DNA of 64,000 nt from Odiellus spinosus (Eukaryota > Arthropoda > Arachnida > Opiliones > Phalangiidae): contig OY987226.1 in assembly GCA_963920705.1 (NCBI GenBank), positions 12,464,501 to 12,528,500 on the forward strand. Direction: 5' to 3'. Positions 13,450-25,831 of this stretch are shown one piece after another; position 1 is the first letter of the stretch, and the number at the start of each line of letters is the position of its first letter. The translations under genes were made by a program, and so were the position numbers. The notes beneath the pieces are model-generated. The model was not told the DNA's origin. It did not search any database and saw only the letters and a program-made list of their open reading frames with translations.

Positions 13450-13458
13450 TATATAAAG
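13450..13458 (+). promoter_or_regulatory. TATA-like box (TATATAAAG)
   Basis: A perfect TATATAAAG lies between a GGGACTCT flank and GC-richer downstream DNA. No start exon is visible after it, so this may be chance in AT-rich sequence. Confidence 0.15.
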
Positions 13459-15617
13459 CCAGGGCAATATCCTGCAGGCCAAACTGATATCAAGATTCAA
13501 TCCCGAACCGAACGTCCACTCTCGTGATTTCCTACTTCTTCGCGTGAATACGATAAAACCTGAGGAAATGGTCCAAAAGACCCATCTGACTAGTTTTCCA
13601 GTTATTCAACAAAGCAAGAGGAACAGATACCTTTAAAAACAAAAAAGAGTGAGTGGAGGGGGCTAGGGGACAGGAGATTCTGGCTACACGACAAAGCAAA
13701 GGGGCTATTATAGGACCAGGGAAGTATAAGGTGTATCGTATCAACCCCAGAATACATCGTTATCGAAGGTACAATGTATGATAAAATATCGTTAGGCCTA
13801 ACTTTCCTTACTATTGCAAACTAATTCAAACATAGACTTAACTCTGGACGCGCAATATTGTTCCAGGAGGGCTTTATTTCTCGATGGGCCTAAATCCCTC
13901 GGTATTAGGGGTTCGCTAAGATCCCCCTCCTTTCTTTCTAGCTAGCTAGCGTATAGAGATCCCCTATGGGACCCGCGAAAAGTCCAAACGTTAGGCCTAT
14001 ACCCACTTTGTCTCGAAGACTGTATCCCATGGTATTGTCTTTTTCTTTCCGAAGTTCCATCCAAAGTCGCCAGGTAGATGGGGCTTTACTCTCGGAGAAA
14101 ATACCTTATTTGTATTGGCCAGATTGTCCGTATACAGTGTTTCGCAACAAGCGAGAGAGCTAGAAGCAATGATACCTCGTAGATAGGAGGGTAAGCTTCG
14201 ATGGGGGGGAAGATGGTCTCTTCTCTCGTGAGTAATGGTAGAATTGAAAAAGTAAGATAAGTTTGGTTTGGGGGCTGTTTTTGCGTCGTGGGATGCTACA
14301 TCGTGACCTTCCCTCTCCCACCCCATTTTTGTTAGTAATACGAGAGAGCCAACGGTTGGAGTGGGATGAGGTAGGGGTGTTAAAGAGAAACACACTGATC
14401 ACTGACATCACGCGGGGCAAAATGCCATTCGTTCCCATTTGCGGATCCCTCTCGCCCTTTGACATCCTTGTGATTTTTTTTTTCTCTTCCGACGATCCTC
14501 TTCCCAATCCCCGCGTCCTACGGTCTCTCCATCACCTCATCCTTAGATCCCGAAAGATCCTATCTTAACATCCAACTGTTTCGCGCAATATATATCCCTT
14601 TTCAAAGATAGGTTAGGATATTTGGTGTATCAGCCTCTAATTTTTCTCACTTTATCCTCCCAAGTACTAGGGACGCGTCTCTTTGGGAACAAAAACAAAA
14701 TAACCTTTTCATCCCTTTTGGTGACTTATAAAGGCGTATATATACAAAGATGCTCTCAACTTACTCGTGGCTAACTAGTTGAGAAATATTGCCATCCAAG
14801 TTACGGGTAGAAAGAATTCTTTTTTTGTTTAAAAACCATTAACTATGATAAAAATCGACGTATATATTTCATTTGATTTAAAGATATTTGTCAAATATCG
14901 AAAAAAAAAATTCTGTTAGTTGAGATATTACAAAAGTATTGGAATTTGAGAAAAGGTTACGAAAAAAACAGGTTATTCCGTTAGACAATGGCGCTATTAA
15001 ATCACGTGACAAGAGCATTAGTAATTATTAATTACCAAATTTAATGCCGTATATTTCACACTTAAAATCAATTTCTTCAAAAATAGATCAAAAAATCCAA
15101 ATCTGTAAAAGTGTTCCAACGTCACGCATCGCCGTGCGACCGCAAAGCTATTTAACAGGGGTTAAACTAGTCACTTTTCTCCTTTTCTAGTTCCAGACGC
15201 TATTTTAAATTTATGAAAGAGATTTTAGACTGGATGGGGAGGGGTGATTTTAAAAGCAGATTGCTTTAAAACGAAATAATTAATTAGAGCGGTCGTTGCG
15301 AGGCGAGGTGAGGAGGGAGACGCGACTATCTCGTTTAGAGGCGCTACCTATGATTAGAGATTTTGATTGGATATCTTTAAAACAACATTGTGTTTATATT
15401 ATGTATAAAGACAGAAACCAAGCGGCGGCCAGATAGAGAGAGAAGCATCATTATTTAAAGGCCCATTTAAGTGGATTATTGTACACGAGACTTCCAAAAC
15501 ATTAAAGGAAAAGAGATCTTAAGGCGCGTTTTCATAACAAAATTATACTCAGAAATTGGGGGAAGGTTTCTAAGTATATTTATTTTTCGCTTTACCGATA
15601 AATATATAGGAATTTAA
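13459..15617. other. No supported gene; open both strands at 13960-14570
   Basis: Overlapping frames of 65-132 codons on both strands at 13966-14568 reflect pyrimidine/purine strand skew. None has a recognisable motif. A GC-richer patch is at about 15290-15350. Nothing further is seen. Confidence 0.45.
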
Positions 15618-15935
15618 ATGGGAATACATTCACATCATTAATTTATATAGGAATATATTCACATGCATATATAATAATTTATATAGGAATATATTCACAT
15701 AGATATATGGGCATCTATATGGAAATATTTTCACATACATATATATAGAAATGTATGTGGGAATACATTCACAGAAATATATGAATTTATATATGATTTA
15801 TATGGGAATGCATTCAAATAAATATATGAATTTATATTGGAATTATATGGCAATACATTCACATAAATACAGTAAATTTTACGGGAATAATATGGGAATA
15901 CATTCGCATAAATATAGGAATTTATATGGGAATAC
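15618..15935. repeat. Degenerate AT-rich tandem array (unit 29-45 bp)
   Basis: The core GGGAATACATTCACAT and its variants begin at about 15620, 15649, 15685, 15720, 15759, 15804, 15849, 15894 and 15928. The last full units are spaced 45 bp and the earlier ones 29-39 bp. Because 45 is a multiple of three, both strands carry repetitive open frames of about 62-68 codons here. These are repeat artefacts, not genes. Confidence 0.9.
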
Positions 15936-17018
15936 ATAAATTTATTCTTATTCCAGACAGAACATGATGGGTAAATTTAATTACTATTATAAAGTTTACT
16001 ACTAGGAAAAACTCGAATAACATGATGAAAACGCGACTTATCTCAGGATCCGTTCAAATTCGCTTTTCTCGGCTTTCGCTTAATTGGTTATTCTTGCCGG
16101 GGCTCGAGCGTGAAAACGGTCTCTCTCTCTCGTTCTCGCGCGCGCGATCCAACCAGATCTCTTTTAATGAAACTCGGCACGCGAAATTACGTCTCTCTAT
16201 CGCTTTTGGCCTAGGCCTTAACTTCACAGGGTCAGAAGAGAAAATATTCATTAGCGTACACCGGGACATACAGAACTCTCGGTTTTCGAGCAACTTTGAC
16301 ACGCCTTCGAACAGAACGCGATCTGCACCGGGACGTATACGAGAGGGGATATAGAGTGGCTATAATCATACCACTATAATCAAAATCATTAGAGAAGAAA
16401 TCTATTAAATAAAGGGAATAAAAAAGACTCAACTGATGATGAGAAACGCTGATTATCGTTTTTTGACTTCAAATTAGCGAATTGGCACCTGCCACGCGCT
16501 ACGAGGATTCATTTACAGACTATATTTTTTGGTAAATTTCAACTTTTCTTTGAGAGTGGATACCGAAGCTACACTACCTGTTATTTCTATCATATACTTT
16601 TTTAATAATTATAAATACTACCAAGCTTCGTAACTGCTATGATATTAAGTTGACCAGTTACGACTATAATACGAGAGGATGGGATCTTTTATTTAATTCT
16701 AGTTTTTACGATTGTGTTAATGATTGTACTAAGATCATTTGTGAACTTCAAAATATTAAGTAGTATTGATGATGTCTATAACGTCTAATAGTGAGGAATG
16801 TATCGCTAAGGTGGTCATATTTTTTTTTAATGATTTTCGTAATTTTAAATTATATAGGGGTCTATTTGATCAAAGTTTAGTTTTAATGATTTTTTTTTTG
16901 TGTACAGTTTACGTTCAATTATTTTTAATAGTATTTTAATGTTAATTAATATGAAAGAAATTTTAAGTGTTTAATTATAGTTATTAACTTGTATTAATTA
17001 TATTAATCAAGAACATAT
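15936..17018. other. No supported gene
   Basis: The 110-codon plus frame at 16022-16354 and its minus shadows sit in a patch with CG-rich runs (about 16135-16145) and show no recognisable family. The remainder is AT-rich unique sequence. Confidence 0.45.
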
Positions 17019-17458
17019 TTTAAAGGGATACTATAAGCTGAAAATGAATTTATTTTCGGAATCATTACTCCAAAAGTATTCGAGAATTTCTTTCACAATT
17101 TGTTGTTTAAATTAATTTCTTAAGTTTGGTGAAGTTTAAGTGAAGTATAAATTCGGGCCAATCATACTATTTCAGCCTTCAATAGCGCTATCACGATAGT
17201 TTGTTAAAAACGTCACCAGATGGCGAAAGCGACGCTTTCAGAATAAATCGAGATATTTTGTACCGTACGTTGAAGGCTGGAGCAATTGGGTTGATCTCAT
17301 TGGTTCGATTTTATACTTTACTTACATTCAAACTTAACCAAGGTTTAGAACGTGTAAAATAATTGTGAAAAATTCGCGAATGTCATGGTGATTGCAAAAA
17401 AAATAAATAAAAAATAAAATAAAAAAGCTGTTCCTTTTAGGTCATAGTTTCCCTTTAA
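17019..17458. mobile_element. TTAAAGGG-ended inverted-repeat element (440 bp)
   Basis: The left end begins TTAAAGGGATACTATAA at 17019. The right end, reverse-complemented from 17458, begins TTAAAGGGAAACTATGA. The ends therefore form terminal inverted repeats opening on TTAA. No coding frame is present, so this would be a non-autonomous element. A second inverted-repeat structure (17144-17318) lies inside it, suggesting nesting. The TTAA ends could be a TTAA target duplication as in piggyBac-like elements, or a TA duplication; I cannot separate these by eye. Confidence 0.6.
17144..17318. mobile_element. Inverted-repeat element nested in the 17019-17458 element
   Basis: The left arm carries AGTATAAATTCGGGCCAAT then CAGCCTTCAA. 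The right arm in reverse complement carries AGTATAAAATCGAACCAAT then CAGCCTTCAA. The arms are imperfect over roughly 45 bp. A diverged copy of the left arm sits in opposite orientation at 61206-61253, so the sequence is dispersed. There is no coding potential. Confidence 0.6.
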
Positions 17459-17460
17459 AA

Positions 17461-17645
17461 ATTGATAATGATGAATAAATGTCCCTCAAACGGCAAACAT
17501 TGGCAAAATTCACTAACAAAACCCTCGTGGCTATTTTGAATTGAGAAAAGCAGACGAAAACGTGTTAGCTACTACTTTTGCCACTGTTTGCCGTTAGAGG
17601 ACGTTAATGAACGCCAGTTTTTGTTATTAATTTTTATCAATTTAT
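17461..17645 (-). mobile_element. Copy of the AACGGCAAA / ACTATTAACAATGG element family
   Basis: Internal arms at 17480-17508 and 17574-17603 form an inverted repeat centred on AACGGCAAACATTGGCAAAA. Read on the minus strand, the right part aligns with the full-length element at 46037-46271 through AATAACAAAA, GCGTCCTCTAACGGC and GTGGCAAAAGTAGT. It directly abuts the TTAAAGGG element on its left. It is non-coding and non-autonomous. Confidence 0.65.
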
Positions 17646-19026
17646 AAGATAAGGGTCCTAGGAATAATTTATATATAGAGTGGCAATATTTAGTTTATTT
17701 ATTTTTGTTATTTTTCTACAGTAACGCATTCAATATCTCTAATCTATTCTAAAATCCTGATTAGACCTTAACAGTTTATCATTCGAAAAATTTCACAATC
17801 TAAAAAAAGGAAAGAAAAAAAATGGCGTGTTTTTTTGTGATGAAAATTTGGACGAGGTTTTCACGCTTAAATACCTCTTCCAAGAAAAACAGAACATCTC
17901 TCGTTTCCCTCAAGCCTTCTTCAAGCTAGAGGATAGTGTACAATATCTACAATGTACACCCGCGCGCTTAAATACTACATAATTCTACACTGAACTACGT
18001 TGAAGAATGTTTTCTCTAGAGAAGCCATGTAAAGAAGAAAAAAATGAGAGAGAGATAGGGTAAAAATCGGGAGGTCCCCCAGAAGCTAGCCCGCCAGCCA
18101 GAGAGTGAGAGAGAGAAAGTTTAAAAATAGTTATAGTTGTCTAAAATTTTGGTCCTACTCCAGAAGTTACCAGAACCAAAGAAGCCTCAAGATCGTCTTC
18201 CCTTCGACATTCTAGACGAGTATAGCTCCATCAGTAGAACTATTCTACCTCATCCAGAGAGATGATGAGGGAAAATTTTCGGAGGAGAAAAAAAAATTGC
18301 TTTACAGACTACAAAATGTTACGATATTTACTGAAAAATTCCCCTCGTTTTAGACTGCTTTTGGGGTAAAAATATTAACTTACTTCGTGAAAGAACATCT
18401 TTGAGTAATTTTAAAGTGAGGCTGTCGCTGCTTTATTTAATTGTAATTATAATTAAGTGCCTTCCAAGTATGCATGATAGAATAATTGTGGCCAAAAAAG
18501 TTGAAGCCTAAACTCAATTTCAATTTAAATACATTTTCCCATATCATCTCGAATTGAAGCCTTTTAAAAGGTATCTTATGTTAAAGTTTATACGTTTATG
18601 CGCGGTCTACCGGGATTGTAGATCGGATCTAGCGGATTCCGGCTCACCAATCCTTTTACTACTTTTCCTCCTCCTCCTCTTCCATCTCCTGTCCTCTCCT
18701 CATCCCTGACAACGGTCTTTTTTTTAACACCCTCAAAATACGTCAATGTCAATTTTTAAGTGTTATTCTTGACACGAGGCTGAAGATGTAGCTGCAAGGA
18801 GCAGGATGGCGCGCGCGAGACAATAAGAAGTAAAGCGCGCGACAGCTTCTAACCCCCCATCCCTTTTTCCAACCTCTAAGAATCCTTTTCGTATTTCAAG
18901 GTAAGATGACACGGATACGTTTTTAGTGGAGAAAATTGTTACATAAAATAATTGTCTTTTTGATGCTACCATAAATAAAAACCCTAAAGTAGCCTAATTT
19001 AAATGAGGTTTATACGAACCCTAATA
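17646..19026. other. No supported gene; one dispersed motif
   Basis: TTTTAAAGTGAGGCTGTC at about 18410-18428 recurs in reverse complement near 57967-57986. A CTC-repeat lies at about 18667-18690. A strong donor-like AAG|GTAAGA at about 18900 has no open frame behind it. Confidence 0.45.
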
Positions 19027-19151
19027 CCCTCTTCAGAGGAGGCATAATTGGCCAGTTTAATCAGATTACATAGCCTTCTCTGCTTCTCAGTTCAATAAAC
19101 CTCAGTTAAATCTGATTAAACCTCGGTTAATTATGATTCGTCTGAAGAGGG
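19027..19151. mobile_element. 125-bp MITE with CCCTCTTCAGA inverted ends and TA flanks
   Basis: The left end is CCCTCTTCAGAGGAGGCATA at 19027. The right end in reverse complement is CCCTCTTCAGACGAATCATA at 19151. TA lies immediately outside both ends, consistent with a TA target duplication of the Tc1/mariner type. The interior repeats AATCTGATTAAACCTC-like motifs and has no frame. A second copy in opposite orientation is at 43285-43401. Confidence 0.8.
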
Positions 19152-19153
19152 TA

Positions 19154-20165
19154 TAACTCACCGGTTCGGTAGAAACGTAGTCTAAACTAGTCGCACTTCA
19201 ATAAAATAATCTTAACTCTCACTCTCTAAGAACTCGTAGATATATCTGTAATTTATTACATCGTTCAATGCCGACTTTAATTTTTAAGAGACATTTTAAA
19301 TTTGAAACCCTTGTCACATTCCCTTTGAAATTTTCTCCTTTCCCTATAGGCATGAGCCAGGTTTTTTTATCATTGAAGAACGATGGAAGGAAGGAAAGCG
19401 GATAAGAAGGGTTTTCTCTCTTTGAATAATATAGAACTATAATATACATGATAAACGAACGTGGTAGCTAGCGCGGGGAATGAGCCTCGAGTTCCTTTGA
19501 CGACGTGAGTCTATCACGTTTATGTCAAAGTGGCGGACACGCTGGTCACGGACGACGCGAAAGAAGAGAGAGAGAAAGAAAGAGAAAAGTTAAAGAAGAC
19601 GAAGAGAGATGGAGTTAAAAAGAGAACTTGGCTCGCGATCTCGGAGAATCCAACCAGAGAATGCAGCGTTCAGATTGCAATTAAATGGAAGTTGATAGAA
19701 GACAAGTGATTTTTTAAGTGTTAATAAATAGGAATCAAAGAAATTCGCGGTTCACAACGTGACAAATGATTCGTTAATTATAATTCGGAATTAAAAATAA
19801 GTTTTAACTTTGAACCAGGATATAATATTTCAATTAAGCCCAACTCTCCTTTAAGTGAAGTTTTAAATTATTGATATTTCGTTAATCGAATATCCCGAAG
19901 AGATATCCCTTAGAGGAAGGATTAAAAAAATATATTTAAAATAAGTGGGTTTGTCTTAAGATACCGATCAAATGCACATGATATTTTTTAGTGGTGAGTC
20001 TGATAAGTAGGGAATAATCAGGTGAATTAGTGTATCGGGAAATTCTATTTATTCTACAATTTATAGTAAGTCATGACACTTTTTAGTACCGTTACTCAAA
20101 TGTCTCAAGTGATTAGTGGGTCATGTACAGCTCTCAGCCCTGATATGGTCTATTACAACTAAAGG
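19154..20165. other. No supported gene
   Basis: A GA-rich run lies at about 19560-19610. A minus frame of 76 codons at 19219-19449 has no recognisable features. Nothing else is seen. Confidence 0.45.
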
Positions 20166-20266
20166 GCTATTAACAATGGATAAAGATGAATAACAAAACC
20201 TGGCGTTTATAAGCGTCCTCTAACGGCAAAACCGTAATAAAAAAAGGGACGTAACAAAACCAGGAG
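20166..20266 (+). mobile_element. Truncated copy of the ACTATTAACAATGG element
   Basis: This segment matches the left half of the element at 46037-46271: CTATTAACAATGGA, then GATGAATAACAAAACCTGG, then AAGCGTCCTCTAACGGC. No right terminal repeat is found nearby, so the copy is truncated or rearranged. Confidence 0.65.
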
Positions 20267-20436
20267 CTCGGCTAAATATTCCCTATATCCACAACAGTCA
20301 CGCACGAGAAGTGGTTCTAAGTGCCATTTTAATCTTGGGTTGGGAATAATTTTGTCATTTTGAGCGTCCCTTTAATGCAAATTACGCATGACATGGACAG
20401 AGGATATTCAAGAGTTTAAACGGGCGAGAAAGACGA

Positions 20437-20451
20437 GGGGGGGGGGGGGGG
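20437..20451 (+). repeat. Poly-G tract (15 G)
   Basis: An uninterrupted run of 15 G is unusual in AT-rich DNA. Two further runs occur at 47318-47330 and 47482-47496. It may be a replication-slippage tract or could form a quadruplex-like structure. Confidence 0.9.
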
Positions 20452-21179
20452 TAGGACCGCTTAAGACGATGGTGCACCGTGTACGATGTAAGGTGAAATC
20501 CGTCTTGCAATGAAATATGCGGCTATGGTGGCGGCTCGAAGTTGGTTAGATCCTTTTTTTTTTTTTTTTTTTTCTTTCTTTCGGGACTCGGGGAAGGAAA
20601 TATAAGAGAAGACCGATGCTCCTCGCGGATTAGCGTTTTTCTCGCGGAGCGCCCGAGTTTTAAGATGAATGTTCATCTGATAAGCGCCGTGTCAGTTTCT
20701 CACCCTCCTGTCAGACGAAGACTCGCGCGCGCATCCCTTTAAGCGACCGAGAAAAAGAGACTGCGAGAAGAGAAGAAGAAGAAACTGTATCTTTTCTTCT
20801 TATTCCCGCATCCCTACGTATCATTTCAATCCCCCTTTGCCTCTATTCCTATCCTATCTTACTTTAAAACATTTTCGATTCAATTTCCCTTCGTCTTATT
20901 GCTAAATGCGAACGAAACTCCCCTCTCATCTTATATACCGTTTTATGAATGGAAACCTTAATGAAATGTTTTATAGGGAGGTCGTATACTCGGAGGAGGG
21001 TTGATTTATATTTTCTAAAGAAATTAGCGGACTAATTTATGGGTTTGTATTATGGAGGGGTATAAAGATTTAATAATGATCCACCCTTGCTGATAAATAC
21101 TATTTTGATTTTATAAAAGATTAGACTTTTACTACGTGTCAAAGTTAGTTACCGTTATTTTTCGGTTTGATTTTAAATA
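20452..21179. other. Poly-T tract and unassigned DNA
   Basis: A run of 20 T lies at 20554-20573 within a locally GC-richer patch that has short frames on both strands. No gene can be supported. Confidence 0.45.
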
Positions 21180-21188
21180 CATTGTTCG

Positions 21189-21319
21189 CGGGTTTCGGCA
21201 CCATTCTATAATTTATTTCAGACACATTTAGGAACGCCGAGAAGGTAAATTAAGTTTATACTAAGATAATAAAGACGCTAACGTTATTTCGAACAAGTTG
21301 TTCCCGGGTTTTGGCACCA
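21189..21319 (-). repeat. Two PBS-like motifs 114 bp apart
   Basis: GGGTTTCGGCACCA-type motifs lie at 21189-21203 and 21303-21319. In reverse complement they read TGGTGCCGAAACCCGGG, which looks like a retrovirus-type primer-binding site complementary to a tRNA 3' end (terminal CCA). Two more copies, same orientation, are at 45149-45165 and 46450-46466. No LTR, gag or pol could be recognised beside them. Confidence 0.4.
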
Positions 21320-24300
21320 TTATAATCACATCTTTTTAACTTCACTCAATTTCATATTTTAAAAATAAGAATCTGTACTAAAAGCGTATACATTATTATT
21401 TAAATTCGCTTTAAAAACTACTTTTTTTACCCTTGGTTCAGTACTATCATAGTCTTCTTGGGGAAAATACTGTAGCACTGAACAGAATGTTTACACAAAA
21501 TAATATTTTCGCGCGAGACGTAAATAAGTCTTGGGAGGCTTGCAATAGGATGTCGAGAAAAGAAGCTCCCGAACCTCCGTTAGCTTCTAAAAACGCATCA
21601 TTCTATATTCACTTACGTTCTTATTTAGATTTAAAATATCTAGGAAAAAGACGGTTTTTCTAGGAAGTTTTCGACCCGTTCTGAGGTTTCAAATTAATAT
21701 AGCCGTCGACAGAGTCGAGGAAAGAGCGAAGAAAACTATATATAGTTCTCGACGTGAAATATTTTGGAGAGAAGTCAAAATTGCGCACATGGCGCCTTTA
21801 TCTCATTAGTCACTCGCCAAGCGGAGCCCAAAACCTAAGAACATCGTCTCTCGCCTTCAGTTCCGTTATATTCGTTCCGATTTAAGTGTTCATTACGTCG
21901 ACATCACATCAACCCCTGGTAATTTCAACACTAGGCTAATCTTATCACCTATCTAACCACTCCTATATGGAATTCTTCGCGTGACACGAACCGTAAAAAT
22001 CCCCTGGCGGAGACTGGTGGAACGCGATGATGTAGAAATAACAAAAAAAAAAAAAATGTTTCCTTCCCCAAGCGCATCCTTCGGAAGAAATTCTCCAACA
22101 TCCCTAAAGTCAATGTTGTCAGCAACTTGTATTTTTCAACCAATATCACTAGCAACTTATATTTCGGTACAACTCTGTTGTTTATGATTCATTTTTTTTC
22201 ATTGATTGGATTTACATATTTTTAAGGGTATGAAGTTGTAAGAGCGGTGAATGGTTATTTTTGAAACCAAGTAGTTGTCGGCTTTATGGATGTTTCTGTC
22301 TCAAGTCTACGCAGAATGTCAGTGACAGAGAGTTGGTCTTCGTCGTGGGTTAGAAAAGATAAATCTTCGTTTCTCTCAAAATAAGACAGTTTTAAATTGC
22401 AAGCGTTGAAAAGTATGAAATTTTACGGGTTTCTTTAATTTTAACGTTTATACAACCGTAAAATACTTTAGGGTAAAATTTGCATAATTATTATAGGCGT
22501 AAAACGTTTTCGGAATCCTATATTTTGAATCACTTTTAGGCATTCAAAGTTATAAAAAAAAAAACATAAATAGAATACCCCTCCTCATTTTTTTCTTGGA
22601 CATCCATAAAGTTCAAGTATTTACCAAACTAGCGCTGGTTAGAAGTGCGCATGCAAGGGAGTCATCCCTTAAATAACGGGAATCTTCCAAAAAGAATACC
22701 ATATATGGTAATTTTTCCACGCGCCTGTAGGCATATTTTATGATATTTAACCAGCAATGCAAGCGTGTTCAAGAAGAAGCCGACTAATACAGCTTCAACT
22801 AAAGGTCTGTTAAGGTCATTGAAATGTGCTGTGGAAATTCTCAATTAGACTTGAACATCTTTCCTCAATCTTACATACGTCAAAATCTACCGCTAAAATA
22901 AGATCCCCCATCTTTCATCCTTAATTCAAATAGAATTCTAGACGAATTTCTAAAAGTATAATTGTTTGTGTTATATACAGAGTCAGATGTGGGCCAAATA
23001 TTTAGCTACGAGTAAAAAACTTTGGTGGTTTTCTTTTTTTATTTTTTCTTATTTTGGTCGAGATTAGGTTAGCTGATCCTTCATGGGCCTGTTGGCGCTT
23101 TTCCTCCGAGGTTTTTTTTTTCTTCCAAAATCTCACCGTTCCCGTTATTCCGACGTCGTCACTAATTGGCTCTAAGAGCGAGTGGCCAGATGCCCTAACG
23201 CGATATACAACGCCACCCCTGATACCCCTATTCCATCCCCCTGTGCGTCCCACAACTCAAGAAAGATGAAAACTTCAGTCTTTTCTTTCATACGTTTTCC
23301 GCACGCTCTCTGCGCAACCCGTATCAACAGAGAGGGAATAGAGGGAGTAAAGTATGATGCGGGGATCACGAGAGGTTGGAGGGATGCTGGGATGGGGGAT
23401 GGAAGAAAAAAAATCTCGTCAACTGTGGCGTGTTTTTGATATATTTATATCCAGCCCCCTTTCTACGTCCCTCTACCTAGCCCCATACATCCCCCATCAT
23501 CTCCCCAGCGAGTTGGAAGAAGAAAAAGAAAAGCACCCCCGCGCCAAAATTGAAACCACACACGAGGTAAACCGAGCAGCAAAAGTAATATTTTATGGAA
23601 AAGTATGAATTTGATATTTCTAACGCAGTAAAGAGTCTCCTAACACATAAATTCGTTAAAAATCATTCCCTCTAGAGTTCTAAATCAGTAATATTTACCT
23701 TGGTAATATTAATTTAAGCTTTGTTCTAGTAAAATTATCAAAATGGAGAACAAATTTCTAAGTTTAACGTTTAAAATCTTCAAGTCTATTATAGATTAGC
23801 GTCGTTAAAGACATGTGAGAGTAATTTTTCGTGTATAAATCACTTTACCCAATCAATGCAAAATCAAATGATCAAGCGTATCATGAAAAACATTGCTTAT
23901 TTTCAAGTGTGTAGGGGTTGGTTAGTCAGAAATAAGAATTTTGGAACGTTTGAAAGAGGTATTTCGAATTGAAAATGTTAGGTTAAGAAAACCATACATT
24001 ATGGCCACCTGCAATTGATGATTTCTAACGTGCGTGCTTTGAATTATGGTCCTTAATGTTTTAGCCCCAAAAAATATTTAATTATCATATAATTTAACTT
24101 TAAATTCCCCAATTATACGTATTCGGAAGACTTAAAAAACCATAATGAAAAGGGTTCTATTTTAGGACAACCGTAGGGTATGCTGACCCATCGCTACGTC
24201 ACTGATGAGCATATGTAGCATAACTTTTTCCGTTTCTCCGTGATGTGACATCACGTGCGAGCAAACAATTTCATACTTTTAACAGTCGTATCACTTTTGT

Positions 24301-25207
24301 TGACAAGGGTCAAAAATCTAGGTCATAATCGGGCCTTTAGATGGCGTTATAGGGACCGATAAAGAGTGTTCTACGATGGCAAGCGGTTACCTCTGTCCAA
24401 AATGGAAATCTATATATATTTATATATATTCTTATTGACAATTTTGCCTCTCTAGTTTCGTTTTACTTTCGATTTAACTTGATTTATCGTTTCTCCGTTA
24501 AGATTGCTTCTCTTTCTCTCTCTCTTTCCTTCGTTTCTCTCTCTCTTAGGTCTCTTTGGCAGACCGTGGCTTCTAATAAGAGATTTAGTTTGGGTTCTCA
24601 AAATGGGATTAAATATTTTAAAGCCCTTCACGAAATTTCTCGTTTCTCTGATTGATAATTTACGGAGGGAAAATCGGAATTTAACACTTTTCACGACTGC
24701 CGCCGCTGTTGCTTTCTCCGGAAATAAGCGGGATTAAATTAGTGTTTAAAATTTCGCCAGAATAAATTTGAAACCTAATTAAGATCCGAATTTTATTATT
24801 AAAAATGATAATTTGTAAACGCGAACCTTTAAGGAGAATAATAATTAACCCGTACGTAAAATTTGCTAGAATAATAAGCGAAATTTATGAAAGGTTATTG
24901 GCATTCGATTACTTTTGCGCGCTAATTATTATGTTTAATTACGTCTCGTACGTAAAGCTTAGTGACGTTACAATTATTTAATTACTGAAAGACCAACGAA
25001 TCTGACGTTTGATTGAGCAAAATAAATTTTATATATTTCATAAACGAATCCCCAATTAAATAAAATTATGTTCAGGAATATTCAAATTTATGATAATTAA
25101 AATTTATTTCTTCATTAGTTATGCCGTCTAAAATTTAACTCGACTAATTGCGTTTTACTCATCTAAACATGGTTGGATGATTTAAATCAACTACTTTTTT
25201 TTTTATT
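21320..25207. other. No supported gene
   Basis: Several chance frames lie at 21433-22187 and 23002-23608 on both strands. A long TC tract ending in TTAG at about 24500-24548 resembles a splice acceptor, but the frame after it is leucine/serine-rich from the skew. A 17-bp palindrome (CGTGATGTGACATCACG) lies at 24239-24255. Nothing can be assigned. Confidence 0.4.
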
Positions 25208-25831
25208 AAATGATTTGATTTTAAAATTCGAGTCCAATTAATCATTTGATTTCAAAATTTGAACGAAAATAATCATTTGATTTCACACTTTGAACCAAAA
25301 TAATCATTTGATTTCAAACTTTGAACCAAAATAATCATTTGATTTCAAAATTTGAACCAAAATAATCATTTGATTTCAAAATTTGAACCAAAATAATCAT
25401 TTGATTTCAAAATTTGAACCAAAATAATCATTTGATTTCAAAATTTGAACCAAAATAATCATTTGATTTCAAAATTTGAACCAAAATAATCATTTGATTT
25501 CAAAATTTGAACCAAAATAATCATTTGATTTCAAAATTTGAACCAAAATAATCATTTGATTTCAAAATTTGAACCAAAATAATCATTTGATTTCAAAATT
25601 TGAACCAAAATAATCATTTGATTTCAAAATTTTAACCAAAATAATCATTTGATTTCAAAATTTTAACCAAAATAATCATTTGATTTCAAAATTTTAACCA
25701 AAATAATCATTTGATTTCAAAATTTGAACCAAAATAATCATTTGATTTCAAAATGTGACCAAAAATGATCATTTGACCTGTAACTTTGACCCCAAAATAA
25801 TCATTTGAACGGAAATCTGACTCAAAATTTG
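25208..25831. repeat. Homogeneous 31-bp tandem array (about 20 units)
   Basis: The core AATCATTTGATTTCAAAA repeats at 25271, 25302, 25333 and onward with an exact 31-bp step. About ten central units (roughly 25322-25628) are identical to each other by eye. The next three share one G-to-T change (AAAATTTTAACC), and units at both edges are diverged. This is the expected pattern of recent internal amplification with older edges. No frame or promoter is implied. Confidence 0.97.

Noticed and set aside
13966..14568. Overlapping frames of 65-132 codons on both strands
   Set aside because: Simultaneous openness on both strands with strand skew indicates composition rather than coding.
15731..15939. 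Repetitive open frames on both strands
   Set aside because: Artefacts of a 45-bp tandem unit, a multiple of three.
24504..24737. Leucine-rich frame after a long TC tract ending in TTAG
   Set aside because: The acceptor-like tract is a TC microsatellite, and the hydrophobic content follows from the same skew.
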